From positions 1,116,001 to 1,180,000 of the forward strand of contig JASJOG010000086.1 in the NCBI GenBank assembly GCA_030142905.1: a DNA stretch of 64,000 nucleotides, written 5' to 3'. Below are positions 32,611 through 44,800 of this stretch, piece by piece. Under the pieces are notes generated by a model. The model was not told the origin of the DNA. It did not search any database and saw only the letters and a list, made by a program, of their open reading frames with translations. The translations under genes and the position numbers were made by a program. Within the stretch, counting starts at the first letter, position 1. Every line of letters begins with the position of its first letter. This stretch comes from Heliopora coerulea. Its lineage: Eukaryota > Cnidaria > Anthozoa > Scleralcyonacea > Helioporidae.

Positions 32611-35135
32611 TAAAACTGCGTTGTAATTGTCCACGTTATTGCAGTCTTAAAACGTTAACTTGATTTAGGATTTTTGTTTGAACAACAATCGCTTGTACTT
32701 ACCAAAACTTAAGATGTTAATTCACCATGAACATGCAGTTTTCGTAGAAAAATTTTATATAAGATATATAATGTTCTAGAGAATGAATCGAACGTCCTCA
32801 AACTCGGTTAATAAGTAACGGGAGGTTTCTGGATATCAGCGTTGTTAATCAGGATTGTGAGAACAAACTTTTAGTTGACGTCACAAAGCATTTATTAACA
32901 TATTCTAAATTAGGCGCGCCCGAGAGGGGCTTGGAAACTGAGTTTTGACATCACTTGTTATTAATGGGCAGATTCTGCACATTCTTATTAATCATGTTTG
33001 TCGTCTTTCAAGTAACATGTTAAAGTAATATCATGTGAATAAGAAATTAAAGTAGCAAATGAAAGCGTCATCAGAATGTCCGCGTAGACCTGAAAACAAA
33101 GCAAACCTTTGTTGAGTAATTTTTTATTCCAGCTAAAGTAAATGGATGAATAATAACCAGAAGCATGATGCCTCTCCTGGACAAGCCAACTTTAAGCATT
33201 CGGCTAAAAATCTACATCGACCGCAGGTTGTCTCACTAGTAATTAGAGCTTAAGCAACAGGATTTGTTGGATCAAGAACGGCCTTTTCTTTCAATGGAAT
33301 TTTTCATTCGAAACAAAAGATAATGAATACTTTCAAATCCTAAGGGCGTCGTTCAACTTCTAAATCGCCGTCTTCATTCTGTATACAGACGTCAGGGACA
33401 GCGTTTCCATGTTCCAAAGACGACGTCTACTCCTAAGACCTCAACATCTGTCAGTGAAGATCATCGCTGCCTCGCTCATTAGACGCGCTATGATCTCTCC
33501 TGGAATTTTTAAGTTATTCATCATCTTTGCTCGCATAAAAATTTTATTCAAATAATAAATTGCCGAAATATCAAAAACACCAGTTCATCAGATCTTCCGG
33601 TTGACGTGCGTGACTCAAGAACGTCGACTGCTTAAGGTCTCTATTATTATGTCTTCCACGCACGGTACACTATAATGGGTCTTTGGGAAGTTCCTGCATT
33701 TTAATCAGTAGCGCTCCCAGGATTTCGATAGGAGGTTCAGCACACCTGAGGAAGGGATCTGGCCGACCAGTCCTTGGGTTATGTCCATCGACATACCCAT
33801 TCTCCCACTATCATGTTAATTCTCACTGATACCATTTCAACAGACAGTTTGTTTAATGTCAATAAAGAATGACTGCCCAGTTTCGGTCCCGTTTTTTTGA
33901 ATGCAAATACATCACGATGTTTTAATGGATATGGTGATGTTTTCACTCCACATCGTTTTGCTTGGGAACATAATAACGTGCATGTTTACTGTATCTCGGT
34001 TTAAGTGTGTAAAAATACTGGCGTGGAAAAACTCCCGAGTGTGAACTGGAGTCGTCTTTTCATTTTTATGATTTCTTGCGTTCGGATCAACTCTAAAAAA
34101 GAGCTCTATCAGACAAGAGAAATTGGAGCAATACCGTGGAATTGTTCAGTGCAGCTAACGATTCACAGCGTATACCAAAACGTACAACTCTACTTTTCCC
34201 ACCGAAATACTGGACTGTAGATTACAATAACAGCGATTTTGTACAAAATATTTGGAGGTTTGACATTTGGAATTCAAGATTGACTTGCATTAAAGTAAGA
34301 ATGAAGTAAACCTATACGAATCAATGTTATGAAAATTGATTTTGAATATGGATTATAGTGCCAAAGGCAGCATTCTGATCAATCTTACTCGTAAGTCAAC
34401 ATTAGTCCTGTTGAGAAAGTGAAGGTGGATTTACTTGATATTTTTAAAGTTTAACTTTATATTCAATTCACAACTCTGGAAGTCAAACCAAGCAGTATAT
34501 AAATATGAACTCTGAAATACATGTACTGGTCATTCTTTCATACTTGTCAACAGTGTAAAAAATCACGACTTTCAGTGAACAAGAACATGTGTCAATATAC
34601 TGCTTCACTTCAAAACGTAGAAAACTTCACTTCATGACAACTTGAATAACAAAATCCAGATCTTTGTAGGAGGTCTCCTCTAATACAATCTCTGTCAATA
34701 TAATTCGACAACAAACTGATGTCGCCCATTTGTCTCATTTCCCTTTTCAATCACTCCAAATCTTTTAGGTCTTTCGGAACTCGGAAGGCCACACGTTACC
34801 AGATTTAACGTTCTTTAAATCAATTTTTCGTCAATAGATTTTATAAATTGTTCCGAAGTATAAATAATTTAAACAATATCGCTTAATTCTCATAACTTAG
34901 TCTTATTCCTGACAGGTTATACCGTTGCACCTGGTCATGCTTTGGAAAAGATGACTATTAGACACGTAAATATAATGGGAAGTGTAATTTTCAATGGAAC
35001 TCAATGACGATTTCGACAGTCTTAGCAGGGAAATTCGGAAGAATCTTGTGGAGTTGAAGAGAATATCATAGCCATTCTATAGTGAAGCTAGATATCATTT
35101 GTCGTTTGTACCCAAACCAAAAAATACTCGTTTTA

Positions 35136-35709
35136 CAGTTGACTCCTGATAACTCGAACCTTCGGGAGAAATCGAAAAAGGTTCGAGCTATTAGGAGTTC
35201 GAGTTATCGGAAGAGGGCAACAAATGAGCGGAAATTCGGCAATAAAATTGTTTCGCCTCCATTCTTCGTTACTATTCAAACAGAGTGTGTTTTGGTCAGG
35301 TTTATTTAAGAGAAAGAGTACAAACGAAACGATACTTCACCAACAAAACTACTAAACACGTTTTATGTATACATAAAACCAAAATACTAAAGAACTTGAC
35401 ACAAAGGACAATTAGAAATTTCAATATGAATGCATGCTGCTTAGTTTGATTCAAAGTAAATCAAATGTTCTGAATTATGTTTTGACATCATTATACTTTA
35501 TTGACAAACGAGGTTCGAGTTATCGAGGGGAATATTGTAAAGAAAATAACCTGAAGGGAAAACAATTTCACTTCGAGTTAGCAGGAAGTTCGAGTTACCG
35601 TGTGTAAAATCACAGTAAAACTATGAAGCAAATCCAGGGGTAATTAATTTTGGTTCGACTTAGCGCGAGCTTCCAGTTTTCGAGAGTTCGAGTTATCGGG
35701 AGTAAACTG
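35136..35709. mobile_element. pogo/Tigger-like non-autonomous element (copy B)
   Basis: Duplicate of 17,281-17,854. It keeps the complete 5' end CAGTTGACTCC preceded by TA. Confidence 0.77.
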
Positions 35710-38700
35710 TAATTCTAACACCGTTCTTATATTTTAAGATACGTTCTCGTTGTTTTTGCTAAGAAGCCGTTAATGAATTAAAATCGTTCTGGTTCTTGTA
35801 AAGGTCAACGAGACCTTATCGTTAGAAATCAAGATATTCAATAATTAGCATGTGATAAGCGGTTTATCATTATTTTATTAGTTTCAAAGGAGAGTAGTTT
35901 AATAAGTGGTTATGACACTCTTGTGAAAGGTTATCACACTCGTGAATACTGAGTCGAATAAAGGATTCAACGCTTCTGTTGAAACAATGAACTGTGGGTG
36001 TGTCATGAGATGACGATGAAAAACTGTTTTGAGAACTGACTACACACTCATGACACCATTATTCTATTAATGTGGTTGTTTCACATGACCAATGCTTCTT
36101 ACTTCTAATGACTGTTTTATACTTTTTTCCAGCACAACTCAAAATTGAACGTTACTTCTAAAGATGTACGTTTAAATCAACCAGTGTATAGATCAATGTA
36201 TATATTACTGTTCAGGATGTTATATATAGTTGCACGAGCTTTCCCTTTTTCCCCACCAAGTTAAAGAAACAACGCTGTACACCAATCACCGTACACATTT
36301 TAAAAATGTTACTTTATAAAAGCTAGGATTGAATTGGACTCACGCAATAATCCAAAGCTAAATGCAGAACGCTCTTACGAAATTGTCACTGAGAAGTGAC
36401 GTTAATTTGGAATACACCATCCTAAATCCTGAGCAAAGCAATGAGACCACACTGGTCTTTTTTGGATTTTTCGGGATCCGAAAACAAACCGACCATTGTT
36501 TTTGTTGCACTACGATATCACTGACGTGTTTGTATAACAATAACCAGGTCAATGGCGGTGCCTCTCTTGGACATGACAGAATGTTAGCATTCGAAAAATA
36601 AACTTAAAAAACACAGACTCAGATCTCATATCAGAATTTTTCCCCGAGTTTGTGGTGTTTGCAAAGCTCATGTGCGACTAAGATTTAATGTAAACTGTGT
36701 TTAACACATTCTTATGTACGTTAATTGCTTTCCTGTTTGAGGCAAGTAAATGCTTCTCATTTTAAGAGTGTTCTCTCATATGTTTTAGAAACCCTCCCCC
36801 AAAAAAAATACAGGAAAAAACCCAAAACCAAACAAAAAAAAAGAAACCCAAAAACAACAAACCAACAAAAAACAGACAACAGTGATTTGCTCACAAATAA
36901 CGTTCAATCCGTAATACTCGTTAATATGTACAAGGTCAGCCATGTGTATCAAAATTCAGTCCAAAATAAGAGTTAAATTGTCTAGAACAAGTCTTCCGTA
37001 GGTTTTGTCTTTGGGATAACTAGATGGCTAGTGCCGACAAATGTTTACTAAATGGTGTTTGTACACAAGAAGATTGAGTGAACGAAGATCATTGTTCATT
37101 ACATACAATTTTGTAAAGGTATATATGCAACGTACATTGGAGAATTTTCTGTTGGAAGAACCGTTATCAAACCCTTTTGCAGGCTAAAGGACATCCGCGT
37201 TAATTGCGCGTAAAATTCTGTAGACGTAGGCATAAGATGACGATGCTGTTTCTCGCGTTGATGCCTTGACTGCACATCAGCTTTCGGAAGGCACATGTAA
37301 TGTTGAACAAAACATTAATTCTGAAGTTATGTCTATTAGCATTTGACGTTGACTTGAGATAAACCTTGCATGAATGAAACTTGTGCAAATGAATGTTCAC
37401 CCAAATTGGCAATTTAAGCACACTATGATCGAGGTCGTAGTCTAGAGCCTGTTCTCTAATCCAATATTTGGCTCATACAGCATTTGTTTCGCCGAGAAAA
37501 ATGAACGCGATAACTCAATGTTTTAACGCTTAATTCGAGATTCTTATGTCAACTGGGTAGAATGAAAGCAAGCAGCGTGATATGAACTGATATATACATG
37601 TACTTTTTAAAAATATTCTACATTTTCCATCATTACAATTTTCAACTTTAGTCAAGCAATTGCTAGAAAATACGATTAACTGTTACACTCTCGTAATTCA
37701 GTTCAAAACATCAAAGATTGTCTGAATACGAAGAAAACATTTTTCTTGTCAACTTTAATAACGAAAACCAGACGATCATGAAACGTCCCCTGACAATTCG
37801 TAGTAGCATTTCGGACGGTAAATTGACATGCCGAATTTTGACATGCTCCAAGTGTATTTCATATCTCTAGAGAGCACTCAGCAGCTAAATTTAATTGTTC
37901 GTTGTTTTCTGACAACACACTCCTGACACACGTTAATGCAGACAATTGTTTCGAGTGGTAAATGCTCCTCAAATTGACATGTTCCCTTTCTTGTTTAACG
38001 GAACTGGTTTGCTAATCAGATGACCATCCAATGGCACACTTCATAGGGCTTCATAAAATCTTAAGCTATGAAGCAGGACCGCAACGGAGGTTCGTGAACA
38101 TGGAATTATAAGCGGATTTTAACAATGGAAATTTTCTAATTTTTTCTTAAAACGGAACTTACTTCTCTCCGCAAAAAACTGTCATCTACTTCAAGAGCTT
38201 TGGTCTGGTAAATAATTGCTGTCAGTGATTGCCAAATGTGCCGTTTAAATTGATCGAACTTGGCTCAATTTTTATTTCAATCAACCATTTAATTATTAGG
38301 TTCTTAACGTGATTTTTTACAAGCTTCTTAACTTCATTTTAACTCTGCAACTTTTAAAAGACTGTGTCATTAATAATGACATCACTTATAAACAACTCAT
38401 TGGAAGAGAACACAAGTAATTTTGTGTGCGAAAAGCATTTAACCGAGTGCGATGAATACAATAGTTAACCACAGGTTGAAATTTGTCAGAAACGTTTATA
38501 CAAACTTGACAAACCACTCTGTTTTAATTAAAAATTTAAGTTTTTATAAAGTTATTAATAAAACATATTCTAATGTTAGTTGAAAACAATACCAGACCAT
38601 CGTATTCTCTGTTTACTACCAATATCATAACATCGTTTATCAAATGATCATACATGCAGTAGTTGATTCCAGACAGATTTTCTCTGAGAAAGTTTAGACT

Positions 38701-40332
38701 TCACTGTTTGCTGCAGTCCTTTCCTTGTATTTTCTAAGGTGGTGTTTATGTGGAAGCGAGCCAGCTCTCTTAGTAGGGCTGGCCCTTTTTGCCGAGATCT
38801 CGACTGCTTGTGAAATCCGTAGTAAAATTTGTTTTTGATTACGTGATGAATCCAAAAATGTACCATCTTCCTATGTATACAACTCCACTCAAGTTTCTGT
38901 AATAAGAACAGAATTCCCTGGGCATAATGTTAAACGTAATTTAGACTCGTGACCGTACCTTATAAAACATTTGTTAGTCTATTTCAGTTCTATTTACAGA
39001 ATTGTTAATGTACAAGAAAACACGGATAGATAGATTATGACAACTTCGCATTTTTCGCTTCACTCTTGTTATTTTATGGAACTAAGATCAACTGAGGGGG
39101 CTCTAGCCTCCTGGTATTTTATTGCTCTCCAAAAAAGCATGGTCTAGATTGGATTTATCAGGGTTCAAATATCAAAGCAAGCAAGATTGTGATATGGTCT
39201 GATGACGGTCATGAACTCATCATTGAATTGAAAACTCAAGTTCGTTGTAGCTATGGGAGGAGCCTTCCTAAGCGAGATCTCGCTCAGGAGGGCTGTAAAA
39301 ATTAATGAACGCACGCGCACTTCATCCAACTATCCTAGAAGTGCCAGAAAATTCCCATCTAAAAGCGAGGTGAAATCCAGCCCTCTTACCAGGGACAGTC
39401 CTACCTAGAAGGCTAGTTCGCCTCCATATAAACACCTTCTAAGATGTGATCACTGCTCTGCGATTGTGCCGTCCTAAACCTCGCACAACTTTTACGTACG
39501 CCGTCGACTTCCCAGCTCCACGTAACAATAATGTGGATCATTACGGTGGATGAAGCATTTAACTATGGAGCCTTTTCGCCAAAGGCAGACTTTCGGCTAC
39601 TTTCAGCAATATTTGCATGGGATGGTTGACAAGTTAACATAATCAAGGCTATGAGACGCGATGCCTTCCAGGGCATAATAGCGGTAACTGGAAAGTTCGC
39701 TTTGTCAAAGCAGTGTGACATATGACGTTAGTTAATGGATTTACATATGCCAAAGTTTCATTCGAATTTTGACAAGCTTTTTATTTAATGCAACAACAAG
39801 TCCGCATACGCAATAATACGACACACAAGATTTGGGCTTTGGGGTCCCATAATGTCGAACTATCATAAATTAAAAAGAATTTTGACGTCGAGGCGAAATG
39901 TTTCATAACACTCTAAATGTGAGATTACGTTTCTTCAAAAGCGTTTGTCTCATGCAAGGCACTCTGATTACTGCTGAAATACGCACACGTGCGTACTGCT
40001 TTAATTTGTGTTTCATCAATGGAATACATTTCGTCAATTGCATTAAATATTACCACTTTGAATTGTACGTTATATTACGTTGAATTTAACCGTTTTACAA
40101 GGACGCAGAGTGCAACTCAGAACATGAACATATCAGTACTTATTATACATGTACACAATAGTTGTCTTTCCAATATCTCATATTGGAAGAGGTGATTCCG
40201 GATCGACCCGAGATCGATCTAAACTAGGCCGCTTCCAGGGTGAACGTTGATTCAATTGTCCCAGTGGGAAATGTAAGATCTCGTTGAAAGCGTTAATTTC
40301 CTTTATCTCAAGGGTTTATACCGTAGCGAATA

Positions 40333-40513
40333 AAGCCTCGTACACACGACAAAGTTGTCCTTGACAATTTTTCTTTGACAAGGAGCCTTGCTCAAAAGCT
40401 GGTCTTGCCAGCTTTTGAAAAAGGCGACTGGTCAAGGGAAACTTGTCGATTTTTGTCGTACATACGAGCAAATTAAACTTGTCAAGGAAAACGTGGTCGT
40501 GTGTAAAAGGCTT
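40333..40513. mobile_element. MITE with ACACACGAC terminal repeats
   Basis: Left end AAGCCTCGTACACACGAC and right end GTCGTGTGTAAAAGGCTT are inverted copies of about 30 bp with a few mismatches. The inner part repeats CTTGTCAAGG / CCTTGACAA words. TA flanks are possible. Confidence 0.75.
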
Positions 40514-40548
40514 TAAAGACTGTGGGTCTTAGAAAATCGATTTTTAAT

Positions 40549-40735
40549 GGAGTTGTTCCCAGTGGTTGTAATTTTAACCCGGTATCTCAACTCTTTGGTG
40601 GCAGACCTTCATGAAATAGATCATATATAACTTAAATAACCTTCATATTGACCGAAAAAATTAATACGGCACGTTGAAAATAGGCATTTTTCTTGCTGCC
40701 ACCAAAGGGTTAAAGTCTGAAAACCAAACAACTCC
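40549..40735. mobile_element. MITE with GGAGTTGTT ends
   Basis: Ends GGAGTTGTT and AACAACTCC; inner inverted blocks CTTTGGTGGCAG and CTGCCACCAAAG with AACCC. Non-coding, intergenic. Confidence 0.65.
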
Positions 40736-41507
40736 TTCAAAGTAGTGGGCAATAAATTGTAATAAACTTTCAAAGAGGGTTGAAAACTCTCAGCTCCCCG
40801 ACTTTACGGCTATTACGTGTCTTTGTTTTTTAAATACTAGTTAACTTCTTTAAAACCACCGTGTGTCTTATTTTTACAATGGAATTCCCTAAATAGCGCA
40901 TAAGGCGTCGAATGATTGCTTCTCTGCTTGTCACTAAAATATTATAAATGTACATCTGTTTCCTAAGAATTGCATTAGACATTGCGATTAAATGCCACAA
41001 ACATATCACTTTCAACCGATACAGGGCTAGACCGTTTTCCAATATAAGCTCAACTGGGCTCCTCTAAAAGAAAAAGATACGTCACTATGAAAAACTACCA
41101 TGCACGTAAGATCAGTTTCTTCTACGAAAGCTTTTCTAGATCATTTCAAGGCATTTCTGATTATAGCAGGGGCTGTACCAGAATCTTGTTTAAAATTTAT
41201 AACGAATTTTAGCCTTAGGCTAAGGAATTATACGGCATGAAAAACAAGTTACTTGTTCCAAGTACCAACACCACCTTTTTAATTAAGTAGGTAGCAGCTT
41301 GGTCACTATCTCAAGACTTTTAAGCTGCTTCTCTTCCCTATTTCTCAATAAACTAAAATTACACAGACTACACAGAGATTTGTCGATTCAAACATTCACT
41401 GGACTATGCCACTGTCATAGGTACAAGTTAAAACCATTAATAAACATATCATTTCAAGGACATAAGAATCTTGTCTCACCAAGCTAAGACGTTTTCTCCA
41501 AATCCGC

Positions 41508-41633
41508 TTAACCCCTTTCATGGACGATTTTTTATTAGTTTCTTCATTGTTCTCTTTCGTCTCTAATTTTCTTTCATTTGTTCTATTGTGGTAATTTGTT
41601 GTTGTACAATAACGGTATGCGTGAAAAGGTTAA
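41508..41633 (+). mobile_element. MITE of the 14,387 family near galaxin
   Basis: TTAACCCCTTTCATGGA at the left and GTGAAAAGGTTAA at the right, with the shared body words TTCTTTCATTTG and TAATTTGTTGTTGTACAATAAC. It lies about 140 bases upstream of the galaxin TATA-like element. Confidence 0.65.
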
Positions 41634-41776
41634 TCCACGCTTAAGCCAGATGCGCTTTCGATTTGCAGTTTACATAAACCAGACAGATCTCACGATTAAA
41701 ACGATAAAGTATACAGACACCACTAATCTTATGCTACATTGTTAATGGTTTGTTCCCTTGATGCCACATGCAAGAC

Positions 41777-41784
41777 TATTTAAG
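41777..41784 (+). promoter_or_regulatory. TATA-like element of galaxin
   Basis: TATTTAAG lies 91 bases before the ATG at 41,875, leaving a short 5' UTR of about 65-70 bases if transcription starts about 30 bases downstream. Spacing and position fit a core promoter. No transcript evidence. Confidence 0.45.
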
Positions 41785-41874
41785 CAAGTACCTTCTTGAG
41801 GACTATGCCAAAGCATTCGAATCACCCACGAAGCTTGTTTTGCTGCATAGTTCCAAGTCAAGACGTCTTTCAAG

Positions 41875-44800
41875 ATGTTTAAACTGCTTCTTCTGCTAGC
41901 TGTGCAGGCAGGTACGAAAGCCATCCCTCTTATTCAATAATTTTCAGTATTATTTTTGTTTTTTCTATACCGACCATGGAAGGAACGTTCTGGCTTTTTC
42001 CAATTAGATTTTCCAACAAGTGGTTAATTTTTTGGGTTACAATTTAGTCTGGCTTTGTTCTCGTCAAGCTGGGAAAGAAACCAGCTAACTTTTAAGTTTG
42101 AGATGTCGAGAAGATGACTTTTGAACATGCGTATACAAAATTTCTTAAATGAGAGCTTATTGTCCGGGGCAGCTTTTTAATTTCTCCCTTCGATTTTGAC
42201 AAATATCACAAATAGATTACGGTGCTTCTTTCTTGACTTGATCACAACTAATCCGAACATTCCAGTTGAATTCAGGTTTCTAAAACATTTCTCTGAATAG
42301 TCGGTTTCACAACGCAGTGGTCTGGCAACGCCAAAATTCTCGCATAGCCAGAGCAGCATTTTTGGTTTAAGACACCGGGTGTCCCTTTTTCGACTCTGAA
42401 GATTAGAAGCATACGCCTTTTTTAATTCTAAACACGACTGCAAACTCTACGCATCTATATCTCATTAGTTCCACTTAAAGAAAAATTGTTTTCAACAAAA
42501 TGGTGTTCTTTGCGGGCTATCAAACACACCTATTACTTATAAAGTATATGTGTATAAGATATCTACTGGGATTAACCTTTTTTCAATGTGTTAGAATTCT
42601 ACGTAGTTTGATGTGTTTTTCAGAATGAGCTCACGAAGTTACTGTCACCCAATACCTTTGTCGTAAAAAAGGTCCCGAAGTGGCATCTTCAATGTCGGAC
42701 CTGTCATCCCTCGCATATTTTGAGTCTCATGCATTCAGCTTAACTATCACGCTCAAGAATGACTGCCAGAGTCTCGCACAGTTTTTTTTACAATATTTCA
42801 TATCAAATCAAATATACTTATTTTGTTTTGTTTTGACTGTCAGTCTGATACTCTAAAAGCACGATGTACGAAGAGAATAAAAAAAATGAACTAGACACAG
42901 TGACTGGTTGGCTATCCATTTTCTTGCCAATAAAAACTACTTATGAGGGATATTCTCTGGCGTACAATCTTTAGCATTAACATCAGCTTCGCGCCTTTGC
43001 GCGCAGGCCGACAACGAAAACGATGAGCGATATCGGAGTTGAATCAAGATTGAAAGAGCAAACAATGTCTGGGGCCTTCACTCGCCAGGACTCCCTGCCA
43101 GGGTTTCACAACGACGTCACTGGATCTTGAGCTACAATGTATACCTAGACTATATCTTAAGAATGTTCTCACAATCTCACTCATTGAAAGAACTTTATGG
43201 TGAACAGCAGTAATACAATGTAGCTGTTTTACATGACAATTAAAGGTGGTTACCAAAGCAGGTGAACTTAAGGAGATAAAGGCTTTTACTTATTGGGATA
43301 TCACTTCCTGGCGTAATCTGCGGCTCTTTTTTCATATTTAAGGCAATCTTTCTTTTGCCTACATAAACATCCTTAATGAGGTAATATTTTGCTTTAATTT
43401 AACTTAAGGTATATGACTGCACTTTTATGAGTGTCTTGATGTTCATACTTTTGCTGACGGTTGGAATGCTAAATCTGCGAAGTTTAAATAACTATGTACG
43501 ATCTGGTATCCCGAATACCTTTAATTTTAGGTCAGTAAGTCAGAAGTTGGTAGAACAATAATATGCCATTTATTCGGAAGTATTAGTCCACGTAGTTACG
43601 AAAGTTCCGATCAAAGATTTTTTCACATCATGCACAACTGTATGCCTTTCCGTTTGTTCTTAACATTTGTTTCGTGATTTCTTTTCTTTTCGTCTGTCTT
43701 CGATTTTTGTCACACTATGCAGAACTGCCTTTCCGTTTGTTCTTAACATTTGCTTTATGATTTCGTTTTCTTTTTTTTTCTTCCTTTTTTTTTTGTCTTC
43801 GTTATCTTGATGCAGAAACATGGGACTCTACCACAGTCATCGGACTAAATACCAGACAGTATTTCAAAGGCAACAGTTTCAGTATCATCGATGGAACATA
43901 GCATTTACACTCGATCACTAACTGTTAGCATCACACTAGATTCGCGGGATCGCGGGTTCGATTCCCACCCGAAAAGCCCAAAGTTGCATTTTTAATAATA
44001 ATAATAATAATACTTTATTCAAATACACGAAAGTGATAATCGAAAAGGTGGATTTCGAGGTTATCCCTATACATACAAGTCCCCCATAATTAAAAGAATA
44101 TACATATAAAATAGATAAAATAAATGATCGAAAACTTTTCGTAACAGGTCCCGGTTGGGTCGTAAAATATCTAGACACTCGAGATTTTCCTCCTCCAAAA
44201 TTATCAACTTAACAGTTTCAGTGAGAGATCGCGCGATATCGACGGGCTAAATCCATTTCCAGTTTCGCTTCATCAACTTTGTTGATCACTGACTTGGTCG
44301 CTTTCTAATACGCTATCCCATTTCTCTGTACTTTGGAAATATTTATGAAAGACATCTCCACAAGAAATATATTATTTTCTGACCCCATTTTCGCCACTGA
44401 ACAGAATATTCAATAAGTTTTGGTTGCTATATTACAAGCCCTAAATTCAACCACGGTTTGGAATTTCAATATTTTTGCAATTTCTACGCATTTGGTGCAA
44501 TCTTAATCGTTAATTTCATTAGATAAAATACACCACAACAAATAAACAGTAGTTTAACAATTCAAAGTCTTCGAGGGAGGGGAGTTCTATGGAAAAAGCG
44601 CATTTAGGTAAGCCGATTTTGGCCGGTTCATGAAGACAGCACAGTTTGTGTGGGACCCGTTTTGGCCGGTTTAGTAGTTAAACGTTTAATGCACAGAAAA
44701 TTAAGCGATGAACTTTCGGTCTATATACACAGGGTTTCCATAATAAAGTTTGTAATGGATATTCCACTGGCGAATAAAATGGTCAACGCAATATCTCCGT

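Larger units (their letters stand above)
20542..36769. repeat. Tandem segmental duplication, copy B
   Basis: This copy aligns with bases 1-18,913 on the same strand. It ends at 36,769, after which the sequence is unique. The channel gene of this copy continues left to 19,754, so the duplicated unit very likely starts near 18,914 and its counterpart for copy A lies off-window. Copy B lacks the LINE and the long-TIR element of copy A but has its own palindromic insertion at 29,890-30,519. Confidence 0.93.
30957..36769. other. Upstream flank of channel copy B
   Basis: Same content as 13,155-18,911: Penelope remnant, MITEs and a nearly identical block at 33,050-34,310. An extra 49-base stretch near 34,979-35,027 is absent from copy A. 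No additional gene seen. Confidence 0.55.
36770..41774. other. Intergenic region between channel copy B and galaxin
   Basis: No gene recognised. Besides the MITEs at 40,333, 40,549 and 41,508 there is a diverged inverted pair around 38,735-38,860 and 39,240-39,440 with GCGAGATCTCG and GTGTTTAT.TGGA.GCGA words, likely another foldback repeat. Short frames show no family motif. Confidence 0.5.
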
